Of a stretch of DNA of 64,000 nucleotides, positions 52,779 through 60,548 are shown in pieces (the first letter of the stretch is position 1; every line of letters begins with the position of its first letter). The position numbers were made by a program, and so were the translations under genes. The stretch covers positions 248,001 to 312,000 of the forward strand of contig CAIMLR010000047.1 in assembly GCA_903842345.1 (NCBI GenBank), written 5' to 3'. This DNA comes from an uncultured Myxococcales bacterium. GTDB lineage: Bacteria; Myxococcota_A; UBA9042. Under the pieces are notes generated by a model that was given only the letters and a program-made list of their open reading frames with translations, did no database searches and was not told the origin of the DNA.

Positions 52779-54053
52779 GTGCCCGCCATCCGTCACTTCA
52801 CGCCGACGCTGCTCCACGAGGTCTCGCAGCGCGTCAACGGCGGCGTCTGCTGCTTCGACCCAAACAACGCTGAGCTCCGTGACGCGTTCCTCGGTGCCCT
52901 CGCCAAGTCGCAGCGTCGATATGGCGTCAAAGTGCTCGCCTTCCACTTCACGAACAACCACTACAACGGCCTGTTCCAGATACCGTCGGCCGGCAAATTC
53001 TCGCGCTTCCTTGCGCATTTCCATGCCGGACTCGCAGCGGCCTACCACCGCGTGTGCCGAACCGACGGAAAGTTGTGGGGCTACATGACCTGGAATCCCG
53101 TGGCCACTGACGAGCGGTCGGTGTGCAAGCGGTTGAAATACATCATGGGGCAAGCGGTTGCGGAGGGCTTGGTGTCACATCCCGGGCGGTTCCCCGGAGC
53201 GTCGTCGGTTGATTGGATGCTCAATGGAGCGCCGCTGGTTGGCACTGTCTTCGACGGCACTCGCAGGTGCCGTGACCGTAGGCGGAAGGCGGGGCCGGAT
53301 GTTATGGATGGGTATGTTGAACGACTGAACGTCCAGATGACTCCGCCGGACTGCTGGGCGAGCCTGCCAGATGATGCGCTGAGAGTGCGGTACCGACGTT
53401 TGGCTGACGAACTGGCCGGACTCCCTGCCACCGACCGAAGGCGGTGTCATCACGTTGATAACAAATCGAAAATAACAATTGCGAGCCCAACAAGCGCCTA
53501 CCGCCTGAGCCCCGTCACGCCCAAGCTTCCGGATGCGCCGACGGTGCACGTGCGCCGTCCCAGAATTCTCGCCGTGGACCCCGCGGAGGTTGCAGCGTAC
53601 GAAACCGCCTACGCCAAGATCGTCGCAACATACCGTTTTGAAAACGACTACTGGCTTCAAAAGATCCGCCGACGTGCGGGCTCAGTCCGGTTCGGCGCGC
53701 TCAACCTTCCAGCCGACACCTTGGTCGGGACAATGCCGTTCAATCCGCGAGCCCGGCCACACCGCGCGCGGCAGCATCCTCAGCGCCCCGGTGGCCCCAA
53801 GGTTTCGGAGAGCGCGCAACGTGCCGCCCGGCGGCTTGTCCACGCTTCGGCCGATTCCGTGATTCCATCCCGTGCCTTCACGGCCGCGGAATCACGTGGG
53901 GGCCGCGACCGCCGATCACCGGCGGCCGCCGTGCCGTCGTTCACAAACGTTGACTGTTCTGCGCCGGAAAACCTGCGTAGACTCAAGGCTTCTGCCGTCC
54001 GCGACGTGGTTCCGGGGGCATCCCCGTCCTTCGTAGTCCCGGAGCGTCCACCG
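52779..54053 (+). pseudogene. degenerate REP-associated (Y1/IS200-like) transposase-like gene without its own stop
   Basis: GTG 52779 with GGAGG 4 bases upstream. Residues ~1-165 match the RAYT/Y1 transposase group common in Myxococcota (GVKVLAFHFTNNHYNGLFQI, then FWGY-type KLWGYMTWNPVATDERS, KRLKYIMGQAVAEGLVSHPG, PGASSVDWML). The HUH position reads NHYN, so the second His is lost. Homology-like sequence continues to about 53760 (TLVGTMPFNPRA). After that the frame stays open but reads as non-coding Arg/Ala/Pro until it enters the hemolysin III gene at 54054 in the same frame, so a 647-residue read-through protein ending at 54722 is formally possible. Probably an inactive remnant. Confidence 0.7.
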
Positions 54054-54722
54054 ATGTCCATGAACCCCGGTCTGAGCAAGGATGGTAGCGTCCATGTTAC
54101 CGATGAAATCTACAATACGCGCATCTCCACCCTCGGCGCGATCCTGACCCTCGTCGGCACCAGCTTCCTCCTCTGGCGTTCGATGGACAGCCCGTTGCGG
54201 CTCGTCAGCTTCAGCATCTACGGTTTCGGCGTCCTGAGCGTTTTCGTCACCAGCGCCCTGCACCACGGCGTCGACGGCTCACCGCGCACGAACCACATCC
54301 TGCGCCAACTCGACTACTTCGCGATCTTCTTGATGATCGCCGGAACCTACACGCCGTTTTGCCTGCTCCTCGTCAAGAGCGCCTTGGGCACTCGCGTACT
54401 CGCCCTGGTCTGGACGCTCGCCTTCGCCGGAATCGCATCGAAGGCGCTTTACCCCGAACTGCCGAAATGGGCGACGCTCGCCATGACCATCGGCATGGGC
54501 TGGCTTGCCGTGCTGCTCGTCGAGCCAATGTACACTGCCCTTCCCGTCCAGGGCCTTGTCTACCTGCTCGTTGGCGGCCTGTTCTTCACCATCGGCGGCC
54601 TGATCTTCGGTCTCGAGCGCCCCAATCCGATCCCCGGACGGTTCGGCTTCCACGAAATTTGGCACTGCTGCGTCGTCGCAGGTGCCGCGAGCCACTTTGC
54701 CACAATGTGCCTTTGCCTCTAG
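54054..54722 (+). CDS. hemolysin III / PAQR family membrane protein
   Basis: 222 residues, seven membrane helices. PAQR metal-site motifs are present: SALHHGVDGS after helix 2 and FHEIWHCCVVAGAASHF (His-x3-His) in helix 7. QLDYFAIFLMIAGTYTPFCL is the strongest family signature. Bacterial members are called hemolysin III or YqfA, but most are probably zinc-dependent lipid hydrolases or membrane-homeostasis proteins. ATG 54054 has GGAG 9 bases upstream and starts at the conserved DEIYN region. The frame is open upstream through the transposase remnant, so the true start could be fused (see pseudogene entry). Confidence 0.88.
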   Translation: MSMNPGLSKDGSVHVTDEIYNTRISTLGAILTLVGTSFLLWRSMDSPLRLVSFSIYGFGVLSVFVTSALHHGVDGSPRTNHILRQLDYFAIFLMIAGTYTPFCLLLVKSALGTRVLALVWTLAFAGIASKALYPELPKWATLAMTIGMGWLAVLLVEPMYTALPVQGLVYLLVGGLFFTIGGLIFGLERPNPIPGRFGFHEIWHCCVVAGAASHFATMCLCL

Positions 54723-54914
54723 ACATGCAGACTTCTGGGTGACGCCAGGGTTCGCCTATCAGACCTGCTGCATTTCGGCCTTGGACCGCGCGCGACCACC
54801 TCCGGCTGCACGCCGCGGATCGGGTGCCGATGATCTCGCACTTCGGTCAGAGTGTGTCGTTCAACGACATGGACATACGCCAGAAATTCCCGCAGCATCG
54901 GGCCCGGGGGATCG

Positions 54915-56165
54915 ATGTCGGAAGCGCCGGAGCGTCTGGAACGTTCGCACATCGTGCTCATCGCGCTGCTGTCGACCGCAACGTTCTTTGAGGGCTACGA
55001 TTTCGTCCTCCTCAATCTGGTGCTGCCCTACCTGCGCAGAGACTTCGGTCTCACGCTGCGGCAAACCGGCTACGCGGCCTCGGCAATCGCCATCGGCACC
55101 ATCGCCGCGTTCTTCGTGGTCCGACTCGGCGACTCGATTGGCCGACGCGCCATGCTCTTGTGGACCGTCGTCGGCTACACGCTCGCCACAGGCTTGACCG
55201 CCGTAACCACAGACGTCGCCGGCTTCGTCGCCCTCCAGTTCATCGCGCGCGTCTTCCTCGTTGCGGAATGGGGAATTTCGACCGTCATCCTCGCCGAGGA
55301 GCTCCCCGCAACCAAGCGAGGCTTCGGCATCTCGATCGTTCAGGGCGCAGCCGGCGTCGGCGGAATCGTGGGCAGCGCGCTGTTTCCGCTCGTCACGCGG
55401 GCCGCGCTCGGCTGGCGCGCGATGTATCTCATCGGTCTGGCGCCGCTCATCCTGGTGTTCGTGATCCGGACGCAGATGACCGAGACCCGGCGCTACGCGG
55501 CCGTGCGCGCTGCGGCGGTCGACTCGCCCGGCTGGATGGACGTTCTCGCGCCACCACATCGCAAGCCCCTCATCGTCGTGGCCTTGCTGTGGTTCTTCAT
55601 GTACCTCGGCTACACGCCGATTCTGACATTCTGGACCACGTTCGCGCTCACCGACCGCGGGCTGACACCCGGCCAAATCAGCCTCGTCATCGCGGTCGCC
55701 TACACGCTTGGCCTCTCCGGTTTCGTAACGGCCGGCAAGCTCATGGACGCTTGGGGCCGGCGTCCGACGGCCGCGCTGTTCTTTGGCCTCGGCGCGCTTG
55801 CCACCGCCGCGGCGTTCATGGGACCACCGTCGGTGTGGGCGATGGGCATCGCGCTCGTCGTGCTCATTTTCTTCGCCACGGGCTATCTCGCCTTGTGCGC
55901 AACCCTGACAGCTGAACTTTTTCCCACGCGACTGCGCGCATCCGCCGCTGCATGGAGCAACAACACGGTCGGGCGGGTTGGCATGGTGCTTGCGCCCACG
56001 CTCGTGGGCGTCCTCGCAGAGCGATTCGCCGACCCACATGGGCCCGCCGGTAGTGGCCTGGGCCCCGCGGTCGCGCTCCTCGGCCTCGCTCCGCTGGTCT
56101 GCGTCGGCTTGGTTCTGGGGTTCCTGCCGGAGACGCGCAACCGCGAACTGGAGGAAATCGGCTGA
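54915..56165 (+). CDS. MFS transporter (aromatic acid/sugar-type symporter)
   Basis: 416 residues with 12 predicted membrane segments. FFEGYDFVLLNLVLPYLRRD in helix 1 recalls the GYD motif of aromatic-acid/H+ and sugar-type MFS symporters. VVRLGDSIGRRAMLL is the loop 2-3 MFS signature and KLMDAWGRRPTAALF its counterpart in the second half; FLPETRNRELEEI closes the protein. The substrate is unknown. ATG 54915 has GGGGG close upstream; the frame extends to 54852 without conserved sequence. The 192 base gap before it shows nothing recognisable. It is the last gene of the direct-repeat-bounded segment. Confidence 0.9.
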   Translation: MSEAPERLERSHIVLIALLSTATFFEGYDFVLLNLVLPYLRRDFGLTLRQTGYAASAIAIGTIAAFFVVRLGDSIGRRAMLLWTVVGYTLATGLTAVTTDVAGFVALQFIARVFLVAEWGISTVILAEELPATKRGFGISIVQGAAGVGGIVGSALFPLVTRAALGWRAMYLIGLAPLILVFVIRTQMTETRRYAAVRAAAVDSPGWMDVLAPPHRKPLIVVALLWFFMYLGYTPILTFWTTFALTDRGLTPGQISLVIAVAYTLGLSGFVTAGKLMDAWGRRPTAALFFGLGALATAAAFMGPPSVWAMGIALVVLIFFATGYLALCATLTAELFPTRLRASAAAWSNNTVGRVGMVLAPTLVGVLAERFADPHGPAGSGLGPAVALLGLAPLVCVGLVLGFLPETRNRELEEIG

Positions 56166-56171
56166 TCACCT

Positions 56172-56188
56172 GACTGCGATCCGCAGTC
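56172..56188 (+). terminator. hairpin after the MFS transporter
   Basis: GACTGCG (56172-56178), loop ATC, CGCAGTC (56182-56188), a perfect seven-pair stem starting 7 bases after the stop. No T-run follows. Confidence 0.45.
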
Positions 56189-56204
56189 TACCGCGACACT
56201 TGCA

Positions 56205-56217
56205 ACGACCTAAGGCT
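56205..56217. repeat. right copy of direct repeat bounding the 3.6 kb segment
   Basis: ACGACCTAAGGCT, identical to 52626-52638. GCGACAC occurs just before both copies, overlapping in the left copy and 5 bases away in the right. It lies between the MFS gene's hairpin and the hisH promoter. Confidence 0.5.
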
Positions 56218-56293
56218 ATTGCATGCGCGTGTAATCAAAACACAATCAGCCAAGACTCGACGCCACGTGACGCGCTTCTCCGAGAGCAGTCGC

Positions 56294-56322
56294 TTGACAC
56301 GCCCGCGCGGCGACGTCACAAC
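56294..56322 (+). promoter_or_regulatory. predicted promoter of hisH-hisF
   Basis: A consensus TTGACA (56294-56299), 17 bases, CACAAC (56317-56322), 36 bases before ATG 56359. The -10 box is weak. Confidence 0.4.
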
Positions 56323-56358
56323 CGCACGCGTCGGCCGCAGCGTGGCCGCGGATTCGGG

Positions 56359-56964
56359 ATGATTGCGATTGTCGACTACGGCGCCGGAAACGTCGCCAGC
56401 GTGCAGAAAGCCCTCGCGCACATCGGTCGCGAGAGCGTCCTCAGCGCCGACCCGGAAGTGCTGCGACACGCCGACTGCGTGGTCTTTCCCGGTCAGGGCC
56501 ACTTTGGCCAAGCCATGGCGCGGTTGACTTCTACCGGTCTGGACGACGTGCTGCGCGAGATCATCGCCAGCGGCAAGCCCTTCGTCGGGATTTGCCTGGG
56601 CCTGCAATTGCTGTTCGAAGGCAGCGACGAAGCGCCCGGCGTGCCGGGCCTTGGCGTACTTCGCGGTCGCTGCGTCGCGTTCACGGCACCGCTCAAGGTC
56701 CCGCAGATTGGCTGGAATCAGGTCGACCGTACACGCACCGGATCTGCCATCGACGCCGTCCCCGACGGGCAGTTCTTCTACTTCGTGCACACCTATCACG
56801 CCGTCGCCGCCAATTCGCATGACGTCGTCGCCACCGCGGACTACGGCGCTCCTTTCACCGCCGCCGTCCAGCACGGCAACATCTTCGCCGCGCAATTCCA
56901 CCCAGAGAAATCCGGCCAAGTTGGCCTCGACTTGCTCAAAGCCGCGACGGAGGCCGCATGCTGA
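56359..56964 (+). CDS. hisH: imidazole glycerol phosphate synthase, glutaminase subunit HisH
   Basis: 201 residues, class I glutamine amidotransferase. It supplies ammonia to HisF in histidine synthesis. [19 protein letters not shown] is the family start, [15 protein letters not shown] holds catalytic Cys79, and [10 protein letters not shown] holds His181 and Glu183. ATG 56359 has only a short CGGG before it, but it gives the exact family N-terminus; the frame continues upstream into the MFS gene in a different frame. The stop overlaps hisF by seven bases, the usual coupling of these subunits. Confidence 0.95.
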   Translation: MIAIVDYGAGNVASVQKALAHIGRESVLSADPEVLRHADCVVFPGQGHFGQAMARLTSTGLDDVLREIIASGKPFVGICLGLQLLFEGSDEAPGVPGLGVLRGRCVAFTAPLKVPQIGWNQVDRTRTGSAIDAVPDGQFFYFVHTYHAVAANSHDVVATADYGAPFTAAVQHGNIFAAQFHPEKSGQVGLDLLKAATEAAC

Positions 56965-57752
56965 CCCGCCGCGTCATTCCTTGCTTGGATATCGAAAACG
57001 GCCGCGTGGTCAAGGGCGTCAACTTCCTGGGCTTGCGCGATGCCGGCGATCCCGTCGAATTGGCCGCCCGCTACGACCGCGAAGGCGCCGACGAGCTCAC
57101 CTTCCTCGATATCCGCGCGTCCGACCAGGGCCGCGCGACGCTGCTGGACCTCGTCAACCGCGTGTCGCGCGAACTCTTCATCCCGTTCACCGTCGGCGGC
57201 GGCATGCGCACGCTCGCGGACATGCGCCAGGTCCTGCTCGCCGGCGCGGACAAAGTCTCCATCGGCACTGCGGCGACGAAGGATCCCCAGCTCGTTGCGC
57301 AGGCGGCCAACGAGTTCGGCAACCAATGCATCGTCGTCTCCCTCGACGTCCGCCGCATCAACAACCGGTACGAACTGACGAGTCACGGCGGCCGCACGCC
57401 CACAGGCATCGACGCGTTGGAGTTCGCCAAGCTCGTCGCATCCCTCGGGGCCGGCGAACTCCTCATCAACGACATGGACGCCGACGGCACCGAGCGCGGC
57501 TTCGGCAATGAACTGAACCGCACCATCGCCCGCAGCGTCCGTATTCCCCTCATCGCATCGGGCGGCGCCGGCAAGATCAGCGATTTTGCCGATGCGGTCC
57601 TCGAGGGCGAAGTCGACGCGGTCCTCGCCGCAAGTGTGTTCCACTTCTGCAAGTTCACGATTAGCCAAGTAAAAGAAGCCATGGCAGCGCGTGGGATTCC
57701 CGTCCGGCGCGTCCAAGTCTCAGCGCAGACGTCAGCCAGCTATACACGCTGA
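56958..57752 (+). CDS. hisF: imidazole glycerol phosphate synthase, cyclase subunit HisF
   Basis: 264-residue TIM barrel that makes imidazole glycerol phosphate and AICAR from PRFAR and ammonia. [18 protein letters not shown] contains the catalytic Asp11, [20 protein letters not shown] the second Asp, and [17 protein letters not shown] and IASGGAGK are the phosphate-binding loops. The length is a little above the usual 250-258. The HisI partner domain is not adjacent; the remaining pathway enzymes HisA, HisI and HisE are fused at 60549. Confidence 0.96.
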   Translation: MLTRRVIPCLDIENGRVVKGVNFLGLRDAGDPVELAARYDREGADELTFLDIRASDQGRATLLDLVNRVSRELFIPFTVGGGMRTLADMRQVLLAGADKVSIGTAATKDPQLVAQAANEFGNQCIVVSLDVRRINNRYELTSHGGRTPTGIDALEFAKLVASLGAGELLINDMDADGTERGFGNELNRTIARSVRIPLIASGGAGKISDFADAVLEGEVDAVLAASVFHFCKFTISQVKEAMAARGIPVRRVQVSAQTSASYTR

Positions 57753-57771
57753 CCGAATTCCAACGTCACAG

Positions 57772-57800
57772 CCTCCGGCACCGCGGCGCGCCACCGGAGG
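57772..57800. terminator. hairpin between convergent hisF and pirin genes
   Basis: CCTCCGG (57772-57778) and CCGGAGG (57794-57800) form a perfect seven-pair stem around a 15 base loop that is itself GC-rich. It lies 20 bases after the hisF stop and could serve both strands. Confidence 0.4.
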
Positions 57801-57877
57801 TGCACGCTCGCGGTCTCAGTCCGAAATGCAACAGGTCTGCCCCGATCCAGTTTGGTATCCAGATTAGCTCAGCATGT

Positions 57878-58762
57878 TTAGTCCCGTTTTGGCGCAATCG
57901 CGCCCATCCGGCCGGTCTGGTAGTCGCGAAACGCCTGCACGATCTCCTGCTGCGTGTTCATCACGAATGGCCCGTACCGCGTCATCGGCTCGTTGTGCGG
58001 CTGTCCTGCCAGCAGCAGCGCGCGCCCGTTCTCATCTGGCCCGCCGCGCAGTCGCACCGTATCGCCCGCGCCCAGGATCGCCATCTGGCCCTCGCGCACG
58101 ACCTGGCCCGGCTCGCCCACCTGCAGGCTCCCCTCAAACACGTACACGACTGCGTTGTGGTTCGCCGGAACTGCAATGATCGCCTCGCCATCCGGCTGCA
58201 ACGCCCAGTCCTGACAGATGATTGGCGTGTGCGTCGCGATCACCGCGCGCACGCCGAGCGCCTCACCCGCGACCACGCGCACGTGCGCCTTGCCGTCGGG
58301 CGTCGTGGCTTGCGGGATCTGCGCCGCCGGAACGTCCTGATACCGCGGCGCGGTCATCTTCAGCCGCGCCGGCAGGTTCACCCAAACCTGGAAGCCGTGC
58401 ATCCGTCCACCCACCTCCTGCATCCGCCGCGACGGCATCTCCGCATGGACAATCCCCGCGCCCGCCGTCATCCACTGCACGTCGCCGGCGCCCAGCGAAC
58501 CGCGATGCCCCGCCGAATCGGCGTGCTCCGTCTCGCCCTTGAGGATGTAGGACACCGTCTCAAAGCCGCGATGCGGGTGATCCGGCGCGCCGACCGCCTG
58601 CCCCGGCGCGTAGTCAATCGGCCCCAGTTCATCGATGAGCAGAAACGGATCCACCATCTCCAGCCCGGCTACCGGCAGCGGACGCCGCACGATGAAACCG
58701 CCGCCCTCTGATTGGCGGTGCGCGGTGATGATGTGGTCAACGGGGCGAATGTGCGCGGTCAT
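57878..58762 (-). CDS. pirin family protein
   Basis: 294 residues, bicupin. The four metal ligands of the N-terminal cupin are all present: APDHPHRGFETVSY (His62, His64) and AGIVHAEMP (His106, Glu108). FQVWVNLPA and the C-terminal cupin with EPMTRYGPFVMNTQQEI complete the family pattern. Bacterial pirins can act as quercetinases or as regulators of central metabolism; which applies here is not visible. ATG 58762 has GGAG 6 bases upstream, inside a possible earlier ATG at 58774. It is divergent from the lipoprotein at 59004 and convergent with hisF. Confidence 0.94.
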   Translation of the reverse strand: MTAHIRPVDHIITAHRQSEGGGFIVRRPLPVAGLEMVDPFLLIDELGPIDYAPGQAVGAPDHPHRGFETVSYILKGETEHADSAGHRGSLGAGDVQWMTAGAGIVHAEMPSRRMQEVGGRMHGFQVWVNLPARLKMTAPRYQDVPAAQIPQATTPDGKAHVRVVAGEALGVRAVIATHTPIICQDWALQPDGEAIIAVPANHNAVVYVFEGSLQVGEPGQVVREGQMAILGAGDTVRLRGGPDENGRALLLAGQPHNEPMTRYGPFVMNTQQEIVQAFRDYQTGRMGAIAPKRD

Positions 58763-58922
58763 GGTCTTCTCCATTGGGCAGAAAAGCAGAGTAGGTCGGG
58801 CGAAGGCGTGAACAAGGTGTGTCTGGGCGATAAGACTGTTCGCACGTGAGGACAATCGCAAGGCAGGTTCGCAGGCGCCAGAAAAAGCGGCAAGTCGGCT
58901 GAAATCACGTCGATTGTATCGC

Positions 58923-58951
58923 TTGACGGACCCTGCGCTGAGGGTCAGACT
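58923..58951 (+). promoter_or_regulatory. predicted promoter with inverted repeat in its spacer
   Basis: TTGACG (58923-58928), 17 bases, CAGACT (58946-58951), 52 bases before ATG 59004. GACCCT (58929-58934) and AGGGTC (58941-58946) form a perfect inverted repeat filling the spacer, a position typical of repressor operators. The rest of the 241 base pirin/lipoprotein gap is unremarkable. Confidence 0.35.
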
Positions 58952-59003
58952 CCGCCCCACTGCGGTCGGCCAACTGCCTTTCCATTCTGCAAAGGACCTC
59001 ATC

Positions 59004-60029
59004 ATGCACCGTTCCCTCGTCGTCCTCGTCGGCGTACTTCTCTCCGCCTGCTCCGCCACGTCCGGCGGCGGTGGCGGCGGCGCTTCCTACGTCGTCGGTG
59101 CCACGTGCGCCGCGGCGCTCGTCACGGACCAGTGCGGCGCCGCCGTCGGCCACAATGCCGTTGTCCACTGCACAAGCGGCGTCTGGAAGTCGGTCAAGGA
59201 CTGCAACGTCGGGGACACGTGCGCAGTGAAAGGCGGCGTCGCGACGTGCATCGCCGGGTTGGCCGGCACGGACGCGAGCTCGGGTGACGACACGGGCTTC
59301 GTCTTTGACGCAATCACCCAGCCCACGGACATCCAGAACGGCAAGGACTCGGCGACGCCCGACGACGTCCCCGTGGTCGAAGACACATTCCAGCCGCAAG
59401 ACGTGCCCGCGAAGGACATCGGCAAGGACACCGGCAAGGACATCAAGCTGGACACGGGGCCCGCAGCCGCGACGTGGGGCTCGTGCGCCCTGAACGACAC
59501 GGCCTGCTTGCAGAGCTGCGTGCAGACCAGTTGCGCCGCCCCAGGTCAAGCGTGCCAGAACGACCCGAACTGCAACACGCTTCAAGGCTGCATGTCCGAT
59601 TGCGGCAAATCGCCCATCGTGATGCCGTCCCAAAGCGGCACGCCGATTCCCAAGAATTCCGGGGAAACGCAGCAAAACTACTGCTACCGCGTCTGCCAAA
59701 CCCAGGCGGGCGCGAGCGGCGTCGCGCTGGACGAGGCGTACATTGAGTGCGTCATCGGCCTTTGCGTGGACTGCGGCACGTCGGCGAACCAGAACATCTC
59801 GCAAGCGCAGTGCCAATCTTCGTGCGGCTTGGAGAACTACTGCGCAACGCCTTACAACAACTGTCTGCAGGACAGCGACTGCATCAGCCTCTACGGTTGC
59901 ATTCTGACCGCTGCCGACGCGACCGCGCAAAACGACTGCGTGAACGCCAGTTCGACCAACGCGCAGTCGCTCTTCTCCGCGCTGAACACCTGCCTGACGG
60001 ACAACAAGACCAGCTGCGTCGCGCCGTAG
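59004..60029 (+). CDS. Cys-rich lipoprotein
   Basis: 341 residues. AAAGGA precedes ATG 59004. A short signal ends in lipobox LLSAC (Cys16), followed by a Gly run. Residues ~30-90 hold a small Cys-containing domain (TCAAALVTDQC, CAVKGGVATC). Residues ~95-150 are an Asp/Thr/Pro/Lys linker (TGFVFDA, DIGKDTGKDIKLD), and residues ~155-341 a Cys-rich domain with about 20 Cys (CLQSCVQTSCAAPGQACQND, CQSSCGLENYC). No enzyme motif is seen. It is typical of the abundant surface lipoproteins of this window. It is convergent with the VOC gene (24 bases between stops). Confidence 0.82.
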   Translation: MHRSLVVLVGVLLSACSATSGGGGGGASYVVGATCAAALVTDQCGAAVGHNAVVHCTSGVWKSVKDCNVGDTCAVKGGVATCIAGLAGTDASSGDDTGFVFDAITQPTDIQNGKDSATPDDVPVVEDTFQPQDVPAKDIGKDTGKDIKLDTGPAAATWGSCALNDTACLQSCVQTSCAAPGQACQNDPNCNTLQGCMSDCGKSPIVMPSQSGTPIPKNSGETQQNYCYRVCQTQAGASGVALDEAYIECVIGLCVDCGTSANQNISQAQCQSSCGLENYCATPYNNCLQDSDCISLYGCILTAADATAQNDCVNASSTNAQSLFSALNTCLTDNKTSCVAP

Positions 60030-60053
60030 CGCACGTCGCCGCCGGGAAAGCGA

Positions 60054-60467
60054 TCAGCGGCTTCCTGTAGCCGGCAAACCGAGCGCCCGTGCCGCAATCG
60101 GCGGGTGGTGGATGATCTGCACAACCACGCCATCCGGATCGCGGCAATACAAGCTGCGCGCGCCGTCGCGATGCGTCTTGGGCGGCGCCACGATCGGCAC
60201 ATCGTTGGCGTTCAGGTGGACAAACCACGCGTCGACATCCGCCGCTTCTGGCACCGCGAAGCCGATGTGGTCGAGCCGCTGCGCGCCATTTGACGGCTCT
60301 TTCTCTTTATGAATCGCCAAGTTGTCAAAGCCTTCGGTCGTTACATAAATGTTGTCCGCGTCCGGCTGCCACTCCACCGTCATCCCCATGACCCGCACGT
60401 AAAAGTCCGCCGTCCGCTGCGGGTCCGGCACGTTCAGCGCCACGTGGCGCAGCCCCAAAGTTCGCAT
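60054..60467 (-). CDS. VOC-family (glyoxalase/bleomycin resistance-like) protein
   Basis: 137 residues, two beta-alpha-beta-beta-beta units. GLRHVALNVPDPQRTADFYV begins the first; RLDHIGFAVPEAADVDAWFV begins the second, and SLYCRDPDGVVVQIIHHPP holds the last metal-ligand region (D-P-D-G...V..I). VOC proteins include glyoxalase I, dioxygenases and resistance proteins, and the substrate cannot be read. CCGGAGG lies 6 bases before ATG 60467; the much longer open frame upstream on this strand is a shadow of the his fusion gene. It diverges from that fusion across 81 bases. Confidence 0.88.
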   Translation of the reverse strand: MRTLGLRHVALNVPDPQRTADFYVRVMGMTVEWQPDADNIYVTTEGFDNLAIHKEKEPSNGAQRLDHIGFAVPEAADVDAWFVHLNANDVPIVAPPKTHRDGARSLYCRDPDGVVVQIIHHPPIAARALGLPATGSR

Positions 60468-60484
60468 CGCCTGCCTCCGGACGC

Positions 60485-60513
60485 TTTCAAGCCGCGTCGC
60501 GCACAGGTATCGT
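60485..60513 (+). promoter_or_regulatory. possible promoter of the hisA-hisIE fusion
   Basis: TTTCAA (60485-60490), 17 bases, TATCGT (60508-60513), 35 bases before ATG 60549. Both boxes are weak. Confidence 0.28.
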
Positions 60514-60548
60514 ACACGCCCCGCGAGGTGCGGCGTCATGGTTCTGAG

